From: Rhodobium orientis
Lineage (GTDB): Bacteria; Pseudomonadota; Alphaproteobacteria; Rhizobiales; Rhodobiaceae
Length of the DNA: 64,000 nucleotides
Assembly (NCBI RefSeq): GCF_003258835.1
Contig: NZ_NPEV01000001.1
Span: forward strand, 1 to 64,000
Direction of reading: 5' to 3'
This document shows positions 43,639 through 52,486 of this stretch, in pieces; within the stretch, counting starts at the first letter, position 1, and every line of letters begins with the position of its first letter. The notes beneath the pieces were generated by a model, which ran no database searches, was not told the origin of the DNA, and saw only the letters and a program-made list of their open reading frames with translations. The position numbers were made by a program, and so were the translations under genes.

Positions 43639-44103
43639 ATGTCCGAGATCACCAACGATGCAGATTTCCGCAAGGCGCTCGACGATCTCAGCATCGACGA
43701 CCAGCGCCGCATCGGCGCGGAGTTCGTGGAGAGCGTCATCGATTTTTCCAGCGACGACCGGGTCCGCGAGGCCGTGAAGGCGGCCCGCGAGGGCATGTCG
43801 GCGGAAATGCAGAGCGCCGTCTTCAAGAGCGCCAAGAAGGCCTCGCTCGACAGTCATGCGCGCTGCGGCGCGGAGGCCGACTGGTCGTGCCAGGCCGACT
43901 ATTTCGTCGCCAGGGCGGCGAGCGCCGTCGTCGCCCCGCCGGGTCAGATGAAGAGCGACAACGTCGCCTGGCTTGCCGCCGTCCATGCCCGCATGGCCAA
44001 GACCTGCGCCTCCGTCGAAGCGCCGGAAGACCTGGCGGATGAGGAGCGCCAGCGGCAGTACCGGCTGCTTTCCGACTTCCTGCAATCCGCCGAGAGCGCC
44101 TGA
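43639..44103 (+). CDS. Unknown protein within hydrogenase operon
   Basis: This 154-residue soluble protein has no signal or membrane segment. It is largely helical by composition and has three cysteines: HARCGAEADWSCQAD near residue 76-87 and AKTCASVE near 121. It lies 25 bp after isp2 and 13 bp before hynL, with AGGAGAGG before its ATG, so it is clearly co-expressed. I do not recognise the family. A chaperone, linker or assembly role for the HynL/Isp2 complex is a guess from position. Confidence 0.7.
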   Translation: MSEITNDADFRKALDDLSIDDQRRIGAEFVESVIDFSSDDRVREAVKAAREGMSAEMQSAVFKSAKKASLDSHARCGAEADWSCQADYFVARAASAVVAPPGQMKSDNVAWLAAVHARMAKTCASVEAPEDLADEERQRQYRLLSDFLQSAESA

Positions 44104-44116
44104 GGGGGACCCGTTC

Positions 44117-45859
44117 ATGGCCAACCGCATCGTCGTCGACCCGATCACCCGCATCGAGGGCCATTTGCGCATCGAGGCGGAAACCGACGCGGACGGCGCC
44201 ATCACCGGCGCCTATTCCTCCGGCACCATGGTGCGCGGCATCGAGATCATCCTGAAGGGCCGCGACCCGCGCGACGCCTGGGCCTTCGCCCAGCGCATCT
44301 GCGGCGTCTGCACGCTGGTGCACGGCATGGCCTCGGTGCGTTCCGTGGAGGATGCGCTCAATTACGAGATCCCGGCGAACGCCCAGCTCATCCGCAACCT
44401 GATGATCGCTGCGCAATATGTGCATGACCACGTCATGCATTTCTATCACCTGCACGCGCTCGACTGGGTCGACGTGGTCTCCGCGCTCTCCGCCGACCCC
44501 AAGGCAACCTCGGACCTTGCCCAGTCGATCTCAAGCTACTCCAAATCGAGCCCCGGCTACTTCTCGGACGTGCAGACCAAGCTGAAGACCTTCGTCGAAG
44601 GCGGCCAGCTCGGCATTTTCGCCAACGGCTATTGGGGCCACCCGGAATACAAGCTGCCGCCGGAAGCCAATTTGATGGCGGTGGCGCACTACCTGGAGGC
44701 GCTTGCCTGGCAGCGCGACGTGGTGCGCCTGCATGCCATCTTCGGCGGCAAGAATCCGCATCCGAATTTTCTGGTCGGCGGGGCGCCGGCGCCGATTTCC
44801 TCCAACAGCGCTTCGGGTGGGGCGGCGATGACCGCGCTCAACATCGTCGGCCTGGAAGATATCCGCAACGTCATCAAGTCGATGCAGGCCTTCGTCGACC
44901 AGGTCTATGTGCCGGACACGGTCGCCATCGCCTCGTTCTACAAGGACTGGTTCGAGCGCGGCGAGGGCGTCGGCAATTTCCTGTGCTACGGCGACTTCCC
45001 CGAACAGGGCAACGACGACCCGTCGACCTGGCTGATCCCGCGCGGGGCGATCCTCAATCGCGACCTGTCCACCGTCCATCCGGTCGATCTCGACAGCCCG
45101 GAGGAGGTCAAAGAGTTCATCGCCCATTCCTGGTACGACTATTCCGGCGGCAAGGAGGCCGGCCTCCATCCCTATGAGGGCGAGACGGAATTCGCCTATG
45201 ACGGGCCGGAGCCGCCCTACGACCAGCTCGATGTCGACAAGGGCTATTCCTGGCTGAAGGCGCCGCGCTGGAAGGGCAACGTCATGGAGGTCGGCCCGCT
45301 CGCGCGGGTGCTGATGCTTTACGCCAAGGGCCACGAGCCGACCAAGGCGCTGGCCGATGCGACGCTCTCCAAGCTCGACCTGCCGCTCACCGCCATGTTC
45401 TCGACCATGGGCCGGACCGCGGCGCGCACCCTTGAGTCCAAGATCGTCGCCGACCAGATGATGGTCTGGCTCGACAACCTCATCGCCAACATCAAGGGCG
45501 GCAACCTTTCCGTCCACAACGAGGCGAAGTGGGATCCGTCCTCCTGGCCCTCGGAGGCAAAGGGCGTCGGCTTCATGGAGGCGCCGCGCGGCGGCCTCGC
45601 CCACTGGATCGTCATCAAGAACGGGCGCATCGACAACTACCAGGCCGTGGTGCCGTCGACCTGGAACGCCGGCCCGCGCGACCCGGCAGGCAAGCCGGGT
45701 CCCTACGAGGCGGCGCTGATGGACCGGCACTCGCTCGCCAACCCGCAACAGCCGCTGGAGATCCAGCGTACCATCCATTCCTTCGACCCGTGCATCGCCT
45801 GCGCCGTTCATGTCGTCGACCCCGACGGCGAGGAGTTGACGAGGATCGAGGTGAAATAG
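44117..45859 (+). CDS. hynL: [NiFe]-hydrogenase large subunit
   Basis: This 580-residue catalytic subunit binds Ni-Fe through L1 QRICGVCTLVHG (near residue 60) and L2 SFDPCIACAVH. After L2 a 15-residue tail (VVDPDGEELTRIEVK) follows, which the maturation protease should cut off after the histidine. Other conserved parts are DPITRIEGHLRI at the start and NPHPNFLVGG. No twin-arginine signal, so it is exported with HynS. A terminator follows. No hyp genes are in the window. Confidence 0.96.
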   Translation: MANRIVVDPITRIEGHLRIEAETDADGAITGAYSSGTMVRGIEIILKGRDPRDAWAFAQRICGVCTLVHGMASVRSVEDALNYEIPANAQLIRNLMIAAQYVHDHVMHFYHLHALDWVDVVSALSADPKATSDLAQSISSYSKSSPGYFSDVQTKLKTFVEGGQLGIFANGYWGHPEYKLPPEANLMAVAHYLEALAWQRDVVRLHAIFGGKNPHPNFLVGGAPAPISSNSASGGAAMTALNIVGLEDIRNVIKSMQAFVDQVYVPDTVAIASFYKDWFERGEGVGNFLCYGDFPEQGNDDPSTWLIPRGAILNRDLSTVHPVDLDSPEEVKEFIAHSWYDYSGGKEAGLHPYEGETEFAYDGPEPPYDQLDVDKGYSWLKAPRWKGNVMEVGPLARVLMLYAKGHEPTKALADATLSKLDLPLTAMFSTMGRTAARTLESKIVADQMMVWLDNLIANIKGGNLSVHNEAKWDPSSWPSEAKGVGFMEAPRGGLAHWIVIKNGRIDNYQAVVPSTWNAGPRDPAGKPGPYEAALMDRHSLANPQQPLEIQRTIHSFDPCIACAVHVVDPDGEELTRIEVK

Positions 45860-45931
45860 GCCGCGGCGACCGGAACCGACCTCCAAACGCGGCCTGGAGC
45901 GCTTCGCCCGCACTGTCGAAGCACTCCCGGG

Positions 45932-45967
45932 AAGCGGCCTCGCGACGCGGGGCCGCTTTTTCCTTTT
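45932..45967 (+). terminator. Rho-independent terminator of hydrogenase operon
   Basis: AAGCGGCC (45932-45939) pairs with GGCCGCTT (45951-45958), followed by TTTTCCTTTTT. It lies 72 bp after the hynL stop. Confidence 0.75.
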
Positions 45968-46020
45968 TCGCTCCCCCCAAGCGGGTCTATGACGGGCCGG
46001 TCCAAGATTCAGGGAGTGAT

Positions 46021-46674
46021 ATGATGGAAGCGGCGGAGCGCCGGTTGCGGCAGGAGATCATCGACGTCTGCCTCAGGATGTCCGAGGTCGGCATCAACCA
46101 GGGCACGTCCGGCAACGTCTCGGTGCGCCATGGTGACGGGATCCTGATCACGCCGAGCGGCATCGCCTATGAGCAACTGGTGCCGGAGGACATCGTCGCC
46201 ATGGATTTTGACGGCACGGCGACGGGCAAATACGCGGCCTCGTCGGAATGGCGCTTCCACCTCGATATCCTGAAGGCGCGGCCGGACCTCAATGCCGTCG
46301 TCCACGCCCATCCGATCTATTCGACGGCGATCGCCATCTGCCGGGAGGAGATCCCGGCCGTCCACTACATGATCGCCGGGGCCGGCGGGCCAACGATCCG
46401 CTGCGCGCCCTACGCCACCTACGGCACCAGGGAACTCTCCGAGCACGCCCTTGCCGCCCTTGAGGGCCGCAACGCCTGCCTCCTCGCCAATCACGGCCTG
46501 ATCGCCGGCGGCCCCTCACTCGCCAAGGCGCTGTGGCTTGCCGTGGAGATCGAGACCCTCGCCCACCAGCTCACGGTGGCCCGCCAGTTCGGCAAGCCGG
46601 TGGTGCTCGGCGACGACGAAATCGCCGTCGTGGTGGAGAAGTTCAAGAGCTATGGGTTGAAGGAGAAGGACTGA
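46021..46674 (+). CDS. Class II aldolase (FucA/AraD family)
   Basis: This 217-residue zinc-dependent class II aldolase/epimerase shows the phosphate loop GTSGNVSVRH, catalytic/metal residues in SSEWRFHLDIL, HAHPIYSTA and LANHGLIAGG. Substrates in the family are fuculose-1-phosphate, ribulose-5-phosphate or the 5-deoxy/5-methylthio-ribulose phosphates of the DHAP shunt. No kinase, mtnA or mtnP is next to it, so the substrate is open. Start is ATG 46021 or 46024 after AGGGAG. Confidence 0.85.
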   Translation: MMEAAERRLRQEIIDVCLRMSEVGINQGTSGNVSVRHGDGILITPSGIAYEQLVPEDIVAMDFDGTATGKYAASSEWRFHLDILKARPDLNAVVHAHPIYSTAIAICREEIPAVHYMIAGAGGPTIRCAPYATYGTRELSEHALAALEGRNACLLANHGLIAGGPSLAKALWLAVEIETLAHQLTVARQFGKPVVLGDDEIAVVVEKFKSYGLKEKD

Positions 46675-46721
46675 GGGCGAGGGCCGCGGGAGGCATGACG
46701 GCGCACGCCGAACGAGCCGCT

Positions 46722-46842
46722 CTGGATTGCTTCGCTTCGCTCGCAATGACGGATTCTCTTTTGGTTTCAACGTCATTGCGAGGGTCCGAAGGACGGGGAG
46801 CGGCGCGTGACGCGAGCCTGGGTAGGCCGACGCGGTAATCCA
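46722..46842. repeat. Palindromic repeat A, copy 3 (with insertion)
   Basis: Left arm CTGGATTGCTTCGCTTCGCT and right arm CGTCATTGCGAGGGTCCGAA...CGCGGTAATCCA match copies at 14433 and 49817, but the right arm has about 30 extra bases. Lies in the 591-bp gap between the aldolase and exporter genes. Confidence 0.8.
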
Positions 46843-46913
46843 TCGGGCGTTGGCGGTATGACCGGCGGTTCACGTATGCAATCCCGCTCGCCAAACCCTC
46901 AGCCGTCACCCCG

Positions 46914-47076
46914 GCCCCCGAGCCGGGGTCTAGTGCCCCCGTCCACACGGTATGCCGAGTGTTGACGGAACGAGGCCTTTGCGTGGATGCCAGCCGCGGC
47001 AGGACTCTCGACGGGCTACGATGTTGCGACGGGCAATGGGTCCCGGGTCTCCGCTGCGCTCCGCGCGGGATGACGG
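46914..47076. repeat. Composite palindromic repeat B, copy 1
   Basis: Begins CGTCACCCCGGC and ends GCGGGATGACGG, with inner GTCCACACGGTATGCCG and GGGCAATGGGTCCCGGG. A diverged copy is at 49596-49767. Its left end is the same hairpin type as repeat C. No gene is seen in 46675-47265. Confidence 0.75.
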
Positions 47077-47265
47077 CAGAGAGCGTGGCGACGACGGTCA
47101 TCCAATCGAGACGGCACGAGAGAGCGCCACCCCGAAATCACATGTCCTCGACCTCCCCCGCAATTCCATGGGCCTCACCACCGCGGCCTTTCGTTTGCCC
47201 CGGTCCGGATGCTAGACGAAGAAGCCGGCGCGATCGCGACTCGGCCGAGGGGAGCGGGAGCGCCG

Positions 47266-49533
47266 ATGACGGCTGGCTTTGGCCTTGAACGACTGGGGTT
47301 GTGGTCGCTCGCCCACAAGGGGCTGGCCGCGGCCGGCGTCCTCCTTCTGACCGTCGGCCTCTTCGTCGCCTCGCTGCATCTCGGCTTTGAGAGCGACATT
47401 CGCGAGATCTTCCGCTCCGATGCGCGCGACTACTCCGTGCTGGAGGACGTCGCCGACGAATATCCGGCGAGCGAGCAGGACGTCCTTGTCGTGCTCTCCG
47501 GCCAGAACCTCCTTCAGCCCGACATCCTGGAAAAGCTGCGCACGCTGCATCTGGAGCTCCTGTTCGTCGACGGCGTCACCGAGGTGCTTTCGATCTTTTC
47601 CGCCCGCGAGCCGCCGGCGGTCGAGGGCGATCCGGCGCCGACCGTCCCGGCCGACCTTTCCGGCGTCGACATGGCCGACTTCAAGGCGCGGCTTCTCGCC
47701 AATCCGCTGGTGGAGGGAAAGCTCCTCTCCAAGGACGGTGACCTGGCGCTCCTCGTCGTCTCGCTCGATTCCTCGCTCAACGACATCAAGCCGCTGTCGG
47801 AGGCGTTCGGACGCATCGATGCGCTCGGCGACAAGGTGCTCGGCGGCACCGGCATCAAGATGGAGTTGACCGGCCTGCCGGTGATGCGGATCGAGATCAT
47901 CGATGCGCTCCGCCGCGACCAGCTCACCTTCAAGATCGCCGGCTTCGCCTTCGGGGCCCTGCTGACCTGGATGTTCTTCCGGCGCCTTCGCTACGTGCTC
48001 ATCGTCGGCGCGCCGGTGATCGCGGCAATCGTCTGGCAGCTCGGCGCGATGGCGCTGATTTCCGGCAGCCTCAATGTCCTGACAGCGGTGGTGCCGACGC
48101 TGGTCATGGTGCTCTCCTTTGCCGATGCGCTGCATTTGCTCTTTGCCGTCCGCCACAACATGGCCGATGGCGAGGAAACGCGGGCCGCGATCAAAAAGGC
48201 GCTCGTCGACGTGGGGCCGGCCTGCGTCCTCACCTCGCTGACGACGACGCTCGCGCTCCTGTCGCTGGTGCTGGTGCCGCATCCCTTCATCGCCGGCTTC
48301 GGCATGGCGGGTGCGATGGGGACGGTGATCGCCTTCCTTGCCACCATCTTCATCTTCCCGTTCGTCGCCTGGTTCATCCTCAAGGGGGAGGCGGCCGGAA
48401 CGAAGGCCCGCGCGGTCGATAGCTGGTTCGCGCGGGAGAGCGTTGCGGTCTCGGAGCGTTCGGCCCGGCTGGTCGACCGACGCTCGGGGCTGATCGCCGT
48501 GGTCTCCGTCGTCCTTGCGGTCGTCTGCGGGCTTGCCTACGCCCAGAACGGACCGCACCACATCTACAAGGAGAACCTGCCGAAGAACAACGACGCCTAC
48601 CGGGCAATCGAGGCCATCGACCAGAAGCTGGCCGGTAGCGGCACACTCTACCTGTTCCTGCGCTGGAAGGATGATATCGACCTGACGTCTGAGGCGGCCC
48701 GGACTGTCATCGCCAATGCGCACGAATTCCTCGCCGAGACGCCCGGCGTCGACTCGGTCTGGTCGCTGAAGAGCATTGCCGACTGGTACGCCGCGGGTAC
48801 GCGGCCACCGGGGAGTTTTGGCGCGTTCCTGAAGCAATATCAGGAGCTGTTCGCCAACCGGGTGATCTCGCCGGACAACCATTCGGCCCTTGTCACCGGC
48901 TATTTCGTCAATGTGGACGCCTCCAAGCTGAAGCCGAAGCTGGACGCCCTGGAAGCACGGCTCGATTCCCTTCGCGCCGCCCATCCGGAGGTGACCATCG
49001 ACGTCACCGGCATCGACGCGGTCGCCGCCCGCTCCAGCACGGAGATGATCAGCCAGCTCAACCGCAGCCTGGCGGCGGCGATCATCGTCATCATCATCGC
49101 CATCGGCCTGTCTATGCGCTCGGCGCGGGCCTCGCTCGTCAGCATCCTGCCGAACGTCATGCCGATCGCCGTCGGCGGCACGTTCCTCTGGCTGTCCGGA
49201 ATCGGCCTGCAGTTCACCTCCGTCGTCGCCTTCACCATCTCCTTCGGCATGGCGGTCGACAGCACCATCCACATGCTCAACCGCTACCGTCTGGAAACGG
49301 CGGCGCGCGGCGAGGGCGCGGCGGCGCTGCACCGGACCGTCGTCGCCGTCGGACCGGTGCTTCTCGTCTCCACCATCGTGCTGGTCGTCGGCCTCGGCGT
49401 CACCGTCACCAGCGTCATGCCGACCGTGCGGCTCTACGGCGAGGTCTCGGTCATCGTGCTGACCACGGCGCTGGTCGCCAACCTTCTCTTCCTGCCGGCG
49501 ATCCTGAAGCTGACGACGCGCAAGGGCGGGTAA
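47266..49533 (+). CDS. RND/MMPL-family exporter
   Basis: This 755-residue membrane protein of the predicted RND exporter group (COG1033/MMPL) has 12 expected helices in two halves, each with a large extracytoplasmic loop. The second half has the FGMAVDSTIHMLNRYR motif and the first has SFADALHLLFAVRH, both proton-relay segments. Cargo unknown; lipids such as hopanoids or fatty acids are common for the group. ATG 47266 has CGGGAG upstream; an in-frame ATG at 47209 would add 19 residues. Flanked on both sides by repeats A and B. Confidence 0.85.
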   Translation: MTAGFGLERLGLWSLAHKGLAAAGVLLLTVGLFVASLHLGFESDIREIFRSDARDYSVLEDVADEYPASEQDVLVVLSGQNLLQPDILEKLRTLHLELLFVDGVTEVLSIFSAREPPAVEGDPAPTVPADLSGVDMADFKARLLANPLVEGKLLSKDGDLALLVVSLDSSLNDIKPLSEAFGRIDALGDKVLGGTGIKMELTGLPVMRIEIIDALRRDQLTFKIAGFAFGALLTWMFFRRLRYVLIVGAPVIAAIVWQLGAMALISGSLNVLTAVVPTLVMVLSFADALHLLFAVRHNMADGEETRAAIKKALVDVGPACVLTSLTTTLALLSLVLVPHPFIAGFGMAGAMGTVIAFLATIFIFPFVAWFILKGEAAGTKARAVDSWFARESVAVSERSARLVDRRSGLIAVVSVVLAVVCGLAYAQNGPHHIYKENLPKNNDAYRAIEAIDQKLAGSGTLYLFLRWKDDIDLTSEAARTVIANAHEFLAETPGVDSVWSLKSIADWYAAGTRPPGSFGAFLKQYQELFANRVISPDNHSALVTGYFVNVDASKLKPKLDALEARLDSLRAAHPEVTIDVTGIDAVAARSSTEMISQLNRSLAAAIIVIIIAIGLSMRSARASLVSILPNVMPIAVGGTFLWLSGIGLQFTSVVAFTISFGMAVDSTIHMLNRYRLETAARGEGAAALHRTVVAVGPVLLVSTIVLVVGLGVTVTSVMPTVRLYGEVSVIVLTTALVANLLFLPAILKLTTRKGG

Positions 49534-49595
49534 GCCAATCACCTTAGCTTTTCCGGCGCTCGGCGTGTGTCGCTTTCGCGCGTCCCACACTCCGC

Positions 49596-49767
49596 CGTCA
49601 CCCCGGCCTTGAGCCGGAGCCCATTGCCCCTGTCCACACGGCATGCCGGGTGTTGTTTGAACCGGGCGATTGCGCGGATGTCGGCCGTGCCAATATCCGC
49701 GGCGGGCTACTTTGTGGAGGTGGGCAATGGGTCCCGGGGCCCCGCTTCGCTCCGCCCGGGATGACGG
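49596..49767. repeat. Composite palindromic repeat B, copy 2
   Basis: CGTCACCCCGGCCTTGAGCC at the left and CCCGGGATGACGG at the right, with the same inner GTCCACACGGCATGCCG and GGGCAATGGGTCCCGGG as copy 1. Same orientation as copy 1. Confidence 0.75.
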
Positions 49768-49816
49768 GAGAGGGTGGAGCGGCGAGCACACAATAGTACA
49801 CGCCGAGCGAGCTGCG

Positions 49817-49906
49817 CTGGATTGCTTCGCTGCGCTCGCAATGACGGATTTTCTTTTATTTTCAGCGTCATTGCGAGGAGGCCGCAAGGCCGACGCGGCA
49901 ATCCAG
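49817..49906. repeat. Palindromic repeat A, copy 4
   Basis: CTGGATTGCTTCGCTGCGCT...GCAATGACG and CGTCATTGCGAGGAGGCCGC...CGGCAATCCAG. Between the convergent exporter and dehydrogenase genes (49534-49934). Confidence 0.85.
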
Positions 49907-49934
49907 CGGGCGTTGGTCGAGCGGTGGGAGGTGG

Positions 49935-52361
49935 CTATCCCCGCATCCGCGCGCCGTCTGGATCGAACAGCGGCCGCTTCTGAAGCTGCGCGGCCAGCCG
50001 CGCGCCGAGGAGTTCGATCTCCCAGCCCGTCTCTTCGTTGGCGATCTCCTTCGGTACATAGCCCATGGCGACGGAGACATTCGATGCATGGGCGTAGCCG
50101 CCGGACGTCACCCAACCGTTCACCTCGCCATTGAACCAGATCGGCTCGTCGCCGATGACGTCGGCGTCCTTTGCCTCGACGACGAAGGTGCGAAGGCGCA
50201 GCGCCCCACCGTCTTCCTTCTCGCCGAGCGCTGCCGCCTTGCCGATGAAATCGGCTTCTTTCTTCAGCGCCACGAAGCGGTCGAGGCCGGCCTCCAAGGG
50301 TCCGTAGACGGGGCGGTATTCCCGGGCCCAGGAGCCGTAGCCCTTTTCCAGCCGGAGCGCGTTCAGCGCGCGCAACCCGAAGAGTTTCAGACCGTGCGGT
50401 TCGCCCGCTTCCAGAATTGCCTGGAACAGGTAGCGGAGATATTCCGGGGCGCACCAGATCTCGTAGCCGAGGTCGCCGGTGTAGCTGATGCGCGACAGGA
50501 TCACCGGCGCCATGCCGATTTCGGCCTCGGCAATGTCCATGAACTTGAAGGCGTCGGCCGACAGGTCGGTCCGGGTAAGTCCTTGCAGGATCTCTCGCGA
50601 TTTCGGGCCGGCGACGGAAAGGCCCGTGATGCCGACGCCGTGGGGGACGACGGTGACCGAGCCGTCGTCCGGCAGGTCCGCCTCGAACCAGCGCATGTGG
50701 TATTCCTCGGCGATGCCGGAGCCGGCGATGAAGTAGCGCTCGGCGCTGAGATTGGCGAGGGTGAAGTCTCCGATCAGCTTGCCGTCTTCCTTCAGCATCG
50801 GCGCGAGCGTCATGCGGCCTTCCGCCGGAATGCGCCCCGCGAGCATGGTGTCGAGCCAATCGCGGGCGCCGAAGCCTTCCACCGTGTATTTGGCAAAGCC
50901 GGAGATCTCCATCAGCCCGGCCGCCTCGCGCACGGCCCGGGCCTCCGCCCCGACATGCTCGAAGTCGGTGGAGCGGCGCCAGGAGAAGCTGTCGGAAACG
51001 CCTTCCGGCGCGAACCAGAGAGGCTGCTCCAGGCCCCAGGAGGCGCCCATCTGCGCGCCCTTTGAAAGCATCAGGTCGTAGATCGGGGTGGTTTTCAGGG
51101 GCCGTGCCGCCGGCAGTTCCTCGTTCGGGTAGCGGATGGAAAAGCGGCGGGAATAGTTCTCGCGCACCTTGGCGTTGGTGTAGGCGAGGGTCGCCCAGTT
51201 GCCGTAGCGGGCGACATCCATGGCAAAGACGTCGAAGCCCGGATCGCCCTCGATCATCCAGTTGGCGAGCGCCAGGCCGACGCCGCCGCCCTGGCTGAAG
51301 CCGGCCATGACCGCACAGGCGCACCAGTAGCCGGGCAGCCCCGCGACCGGGCCGACCAGCGGGTTGCCGTCGGGGGCGAAGGTGAAGGGGCCGTTGATGA
51401 TCTGCTTGATGCCGGCGTTCTGAAAGGCCGGGAAATGGCGGAACCCGACTTCCAGCGACGGGGCGATGCGGTCGAGGTCCGGGGCGAGCAGTTCGTGGCC
51501 GAAGTCCCAAGGAGTGTCGATCTCCGACCAGGGCACGCAGGCCTTCTCATAGGTGCCCATCAGCATGCCCTTGCGCTCCTGGCGCAGATAGAGCTCGCCG
51601 TCGAAATCGACCGCGTGGAGCATTTCCTTGGCCGTAGCCGCATTGTGGGCGGCGACCTCGGGCATATCGTCGGTCAGGAGATACATGTGCTCCATGGCGA
51701 GCAGCGGCAGTTCCAGCCCGACCATGCGGCCGACCTCGCGGGCCCAGAGCCCGCCCGCATTGACGACGTGTTCGGCGACGATCTCGCCCTTGTCGGTGAT
51801 CACCCGCCAGGTGCCGTCGGGCTTCTGGACGAGGTCTTCGACGCGGGTCTCGATATGGATCTCGGCGCCGTTCTTTCGCGCTGCCTTGGCGTAGGCGTGG
51901 GTGGTGCCGGAGGGGTCGAGATGGCCTTCGACGGGGTCGTAGAGCGCGCCGACGAATTGCGAGGGATCGATCAGCGGCATCAGTTCGGCGGCCTCGGCCG
52001 GCGTGACCAGCTCCGCCTCCAGCCCCAGATAGCGGCCCTTGGCGAGGATCCCCTTCAGCCAGTCGAAGCGCGCTTCGGTCGCCGCCAGCATGATGCCGCC
52101 GGTCATGTGCAGGCCGATGTCCTGGCCGGAAAGCTCCTCGATCTCCTTATAGAGCTGGATCGTGTATTGCTGCAGCTTGGCGACGTTCGGGTCGCCGTTG
52201 ATGGTGTGCATGCCGCCGGCGGCGTGCCAGGTCGAGCCGGAGGTGAGCTGCGAGCGCTCCAGGAGCACCACGTCGGTCCAGCCGAATTTGGTCAGGTGAT
52301 AGAGGACGGAACAGCCGACGACGCCGCCGCCGATCACGACTGCTTTGGCATGGGATTTCAT
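49935..52361 (-). CDS. Dimethylglycine/sarcosine dehydrogenase-like protein
   Basis: This 808-residue flavoprotein has an N-terminal DAO domain (VVIGGGVVGCSVLYHLTKFG) and a C-terminal aminomethyltransferase (GcvT-like) folate domain. The SGSTWHAAGGM stretch holds the histidine that carries covalent FAD in mitochondrial relatives. It demethylates dimethylglycine or sarcosine and passes the one-carbon unit to tetrahydrofolate, a step in betaine and choline breakdown. The GlxA-type regulator gene is upstream on the same strand. Confidence 0.85.
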   Translation of the reverse strand: MKSHAKAVVIGGGVVGCSVLYHLTKFGWTDVVLLERSQLTSGSTWHAAGGMHTINGDPNVAKLQQYTIQLYKEIEELSGQDIGLHMTGGIMLAATEARFDWLKGILAKGRYLGLEAELVTPAEAAELMPLIDPSQFVGALYDPVEGHLDPSGTTHAYAKAARKNGAEIHIETRVEDLVQKPDGTWRVITDKGEIVAEHVVNAGGLWAREVGRMVGLELPLLAMEHMYLLTDDMPEVAAHNAATAKEMLHAVDFDGELYLRQERKGMLMGTYEKACVPWSEIDTPWDFGHELLAPDLDRIAPSLEVGFRHFPAFQNAGIKQIINGPFTFAPDGNPLVGPVAGLPGYWCACAVMAGFSQGGGVGLALANWMIEGDPGFDVFAMDVARYGNWATLAYTNAKVRENYSRRFSIRYPNEELPAARPLKTTPIYDLMLSKGAQMGASWGLEQPLWFAPEGVSDSFSWRRSTDFEHVGAEARAVREAAGLMEISGFAKYTVEGFGARDWLDTMLAGRIPAEGRMTLAPMLKEDGKLIGDFTLANLSAERYFIAGSGIAEEYHMRWFEADLPDDGSVTVVPHGVGITGLSVAGPKSREILQGLTRTDLSADAFKFMDIAEAEIGMAPVILSRISYTGDLGYEIWCAPEYLRYLFQAILEAGEPHGLKLFGLRALNALRLEKGYGSWAREYRPVYGPLEAGLDRFVALKKEADFIGKAAALGEKEDGGALRLRTFVVEAKDADVIGDEPIWFNGEVNGWVTSGGYAHASNVSVAMGYVPKEIANEETGWEIELLGARLAAQLQKRPLFDPDGARMRG

Positions 52362-52486
52362 CGGACGTTCCTCGCTGGGTTTCTTTTTACCGGGGCCCTT
52401 GGCGAACTCTATCGGCAGGGCAACCGTTCGTTAGTGTGAATGCGACTCATCCTGCCGTCATTCCGCGGCGGATATCTTGCGATCGC

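Noticed and set aside
47212-51510. 1432-codon open frame on the minus strand
   Set aside because: It is antisense to the RND exporter and crosses repeats, then runs out of frame through the dehydrogenase. It is Arg/Asp-rich without domains, a typical product of high GC content.
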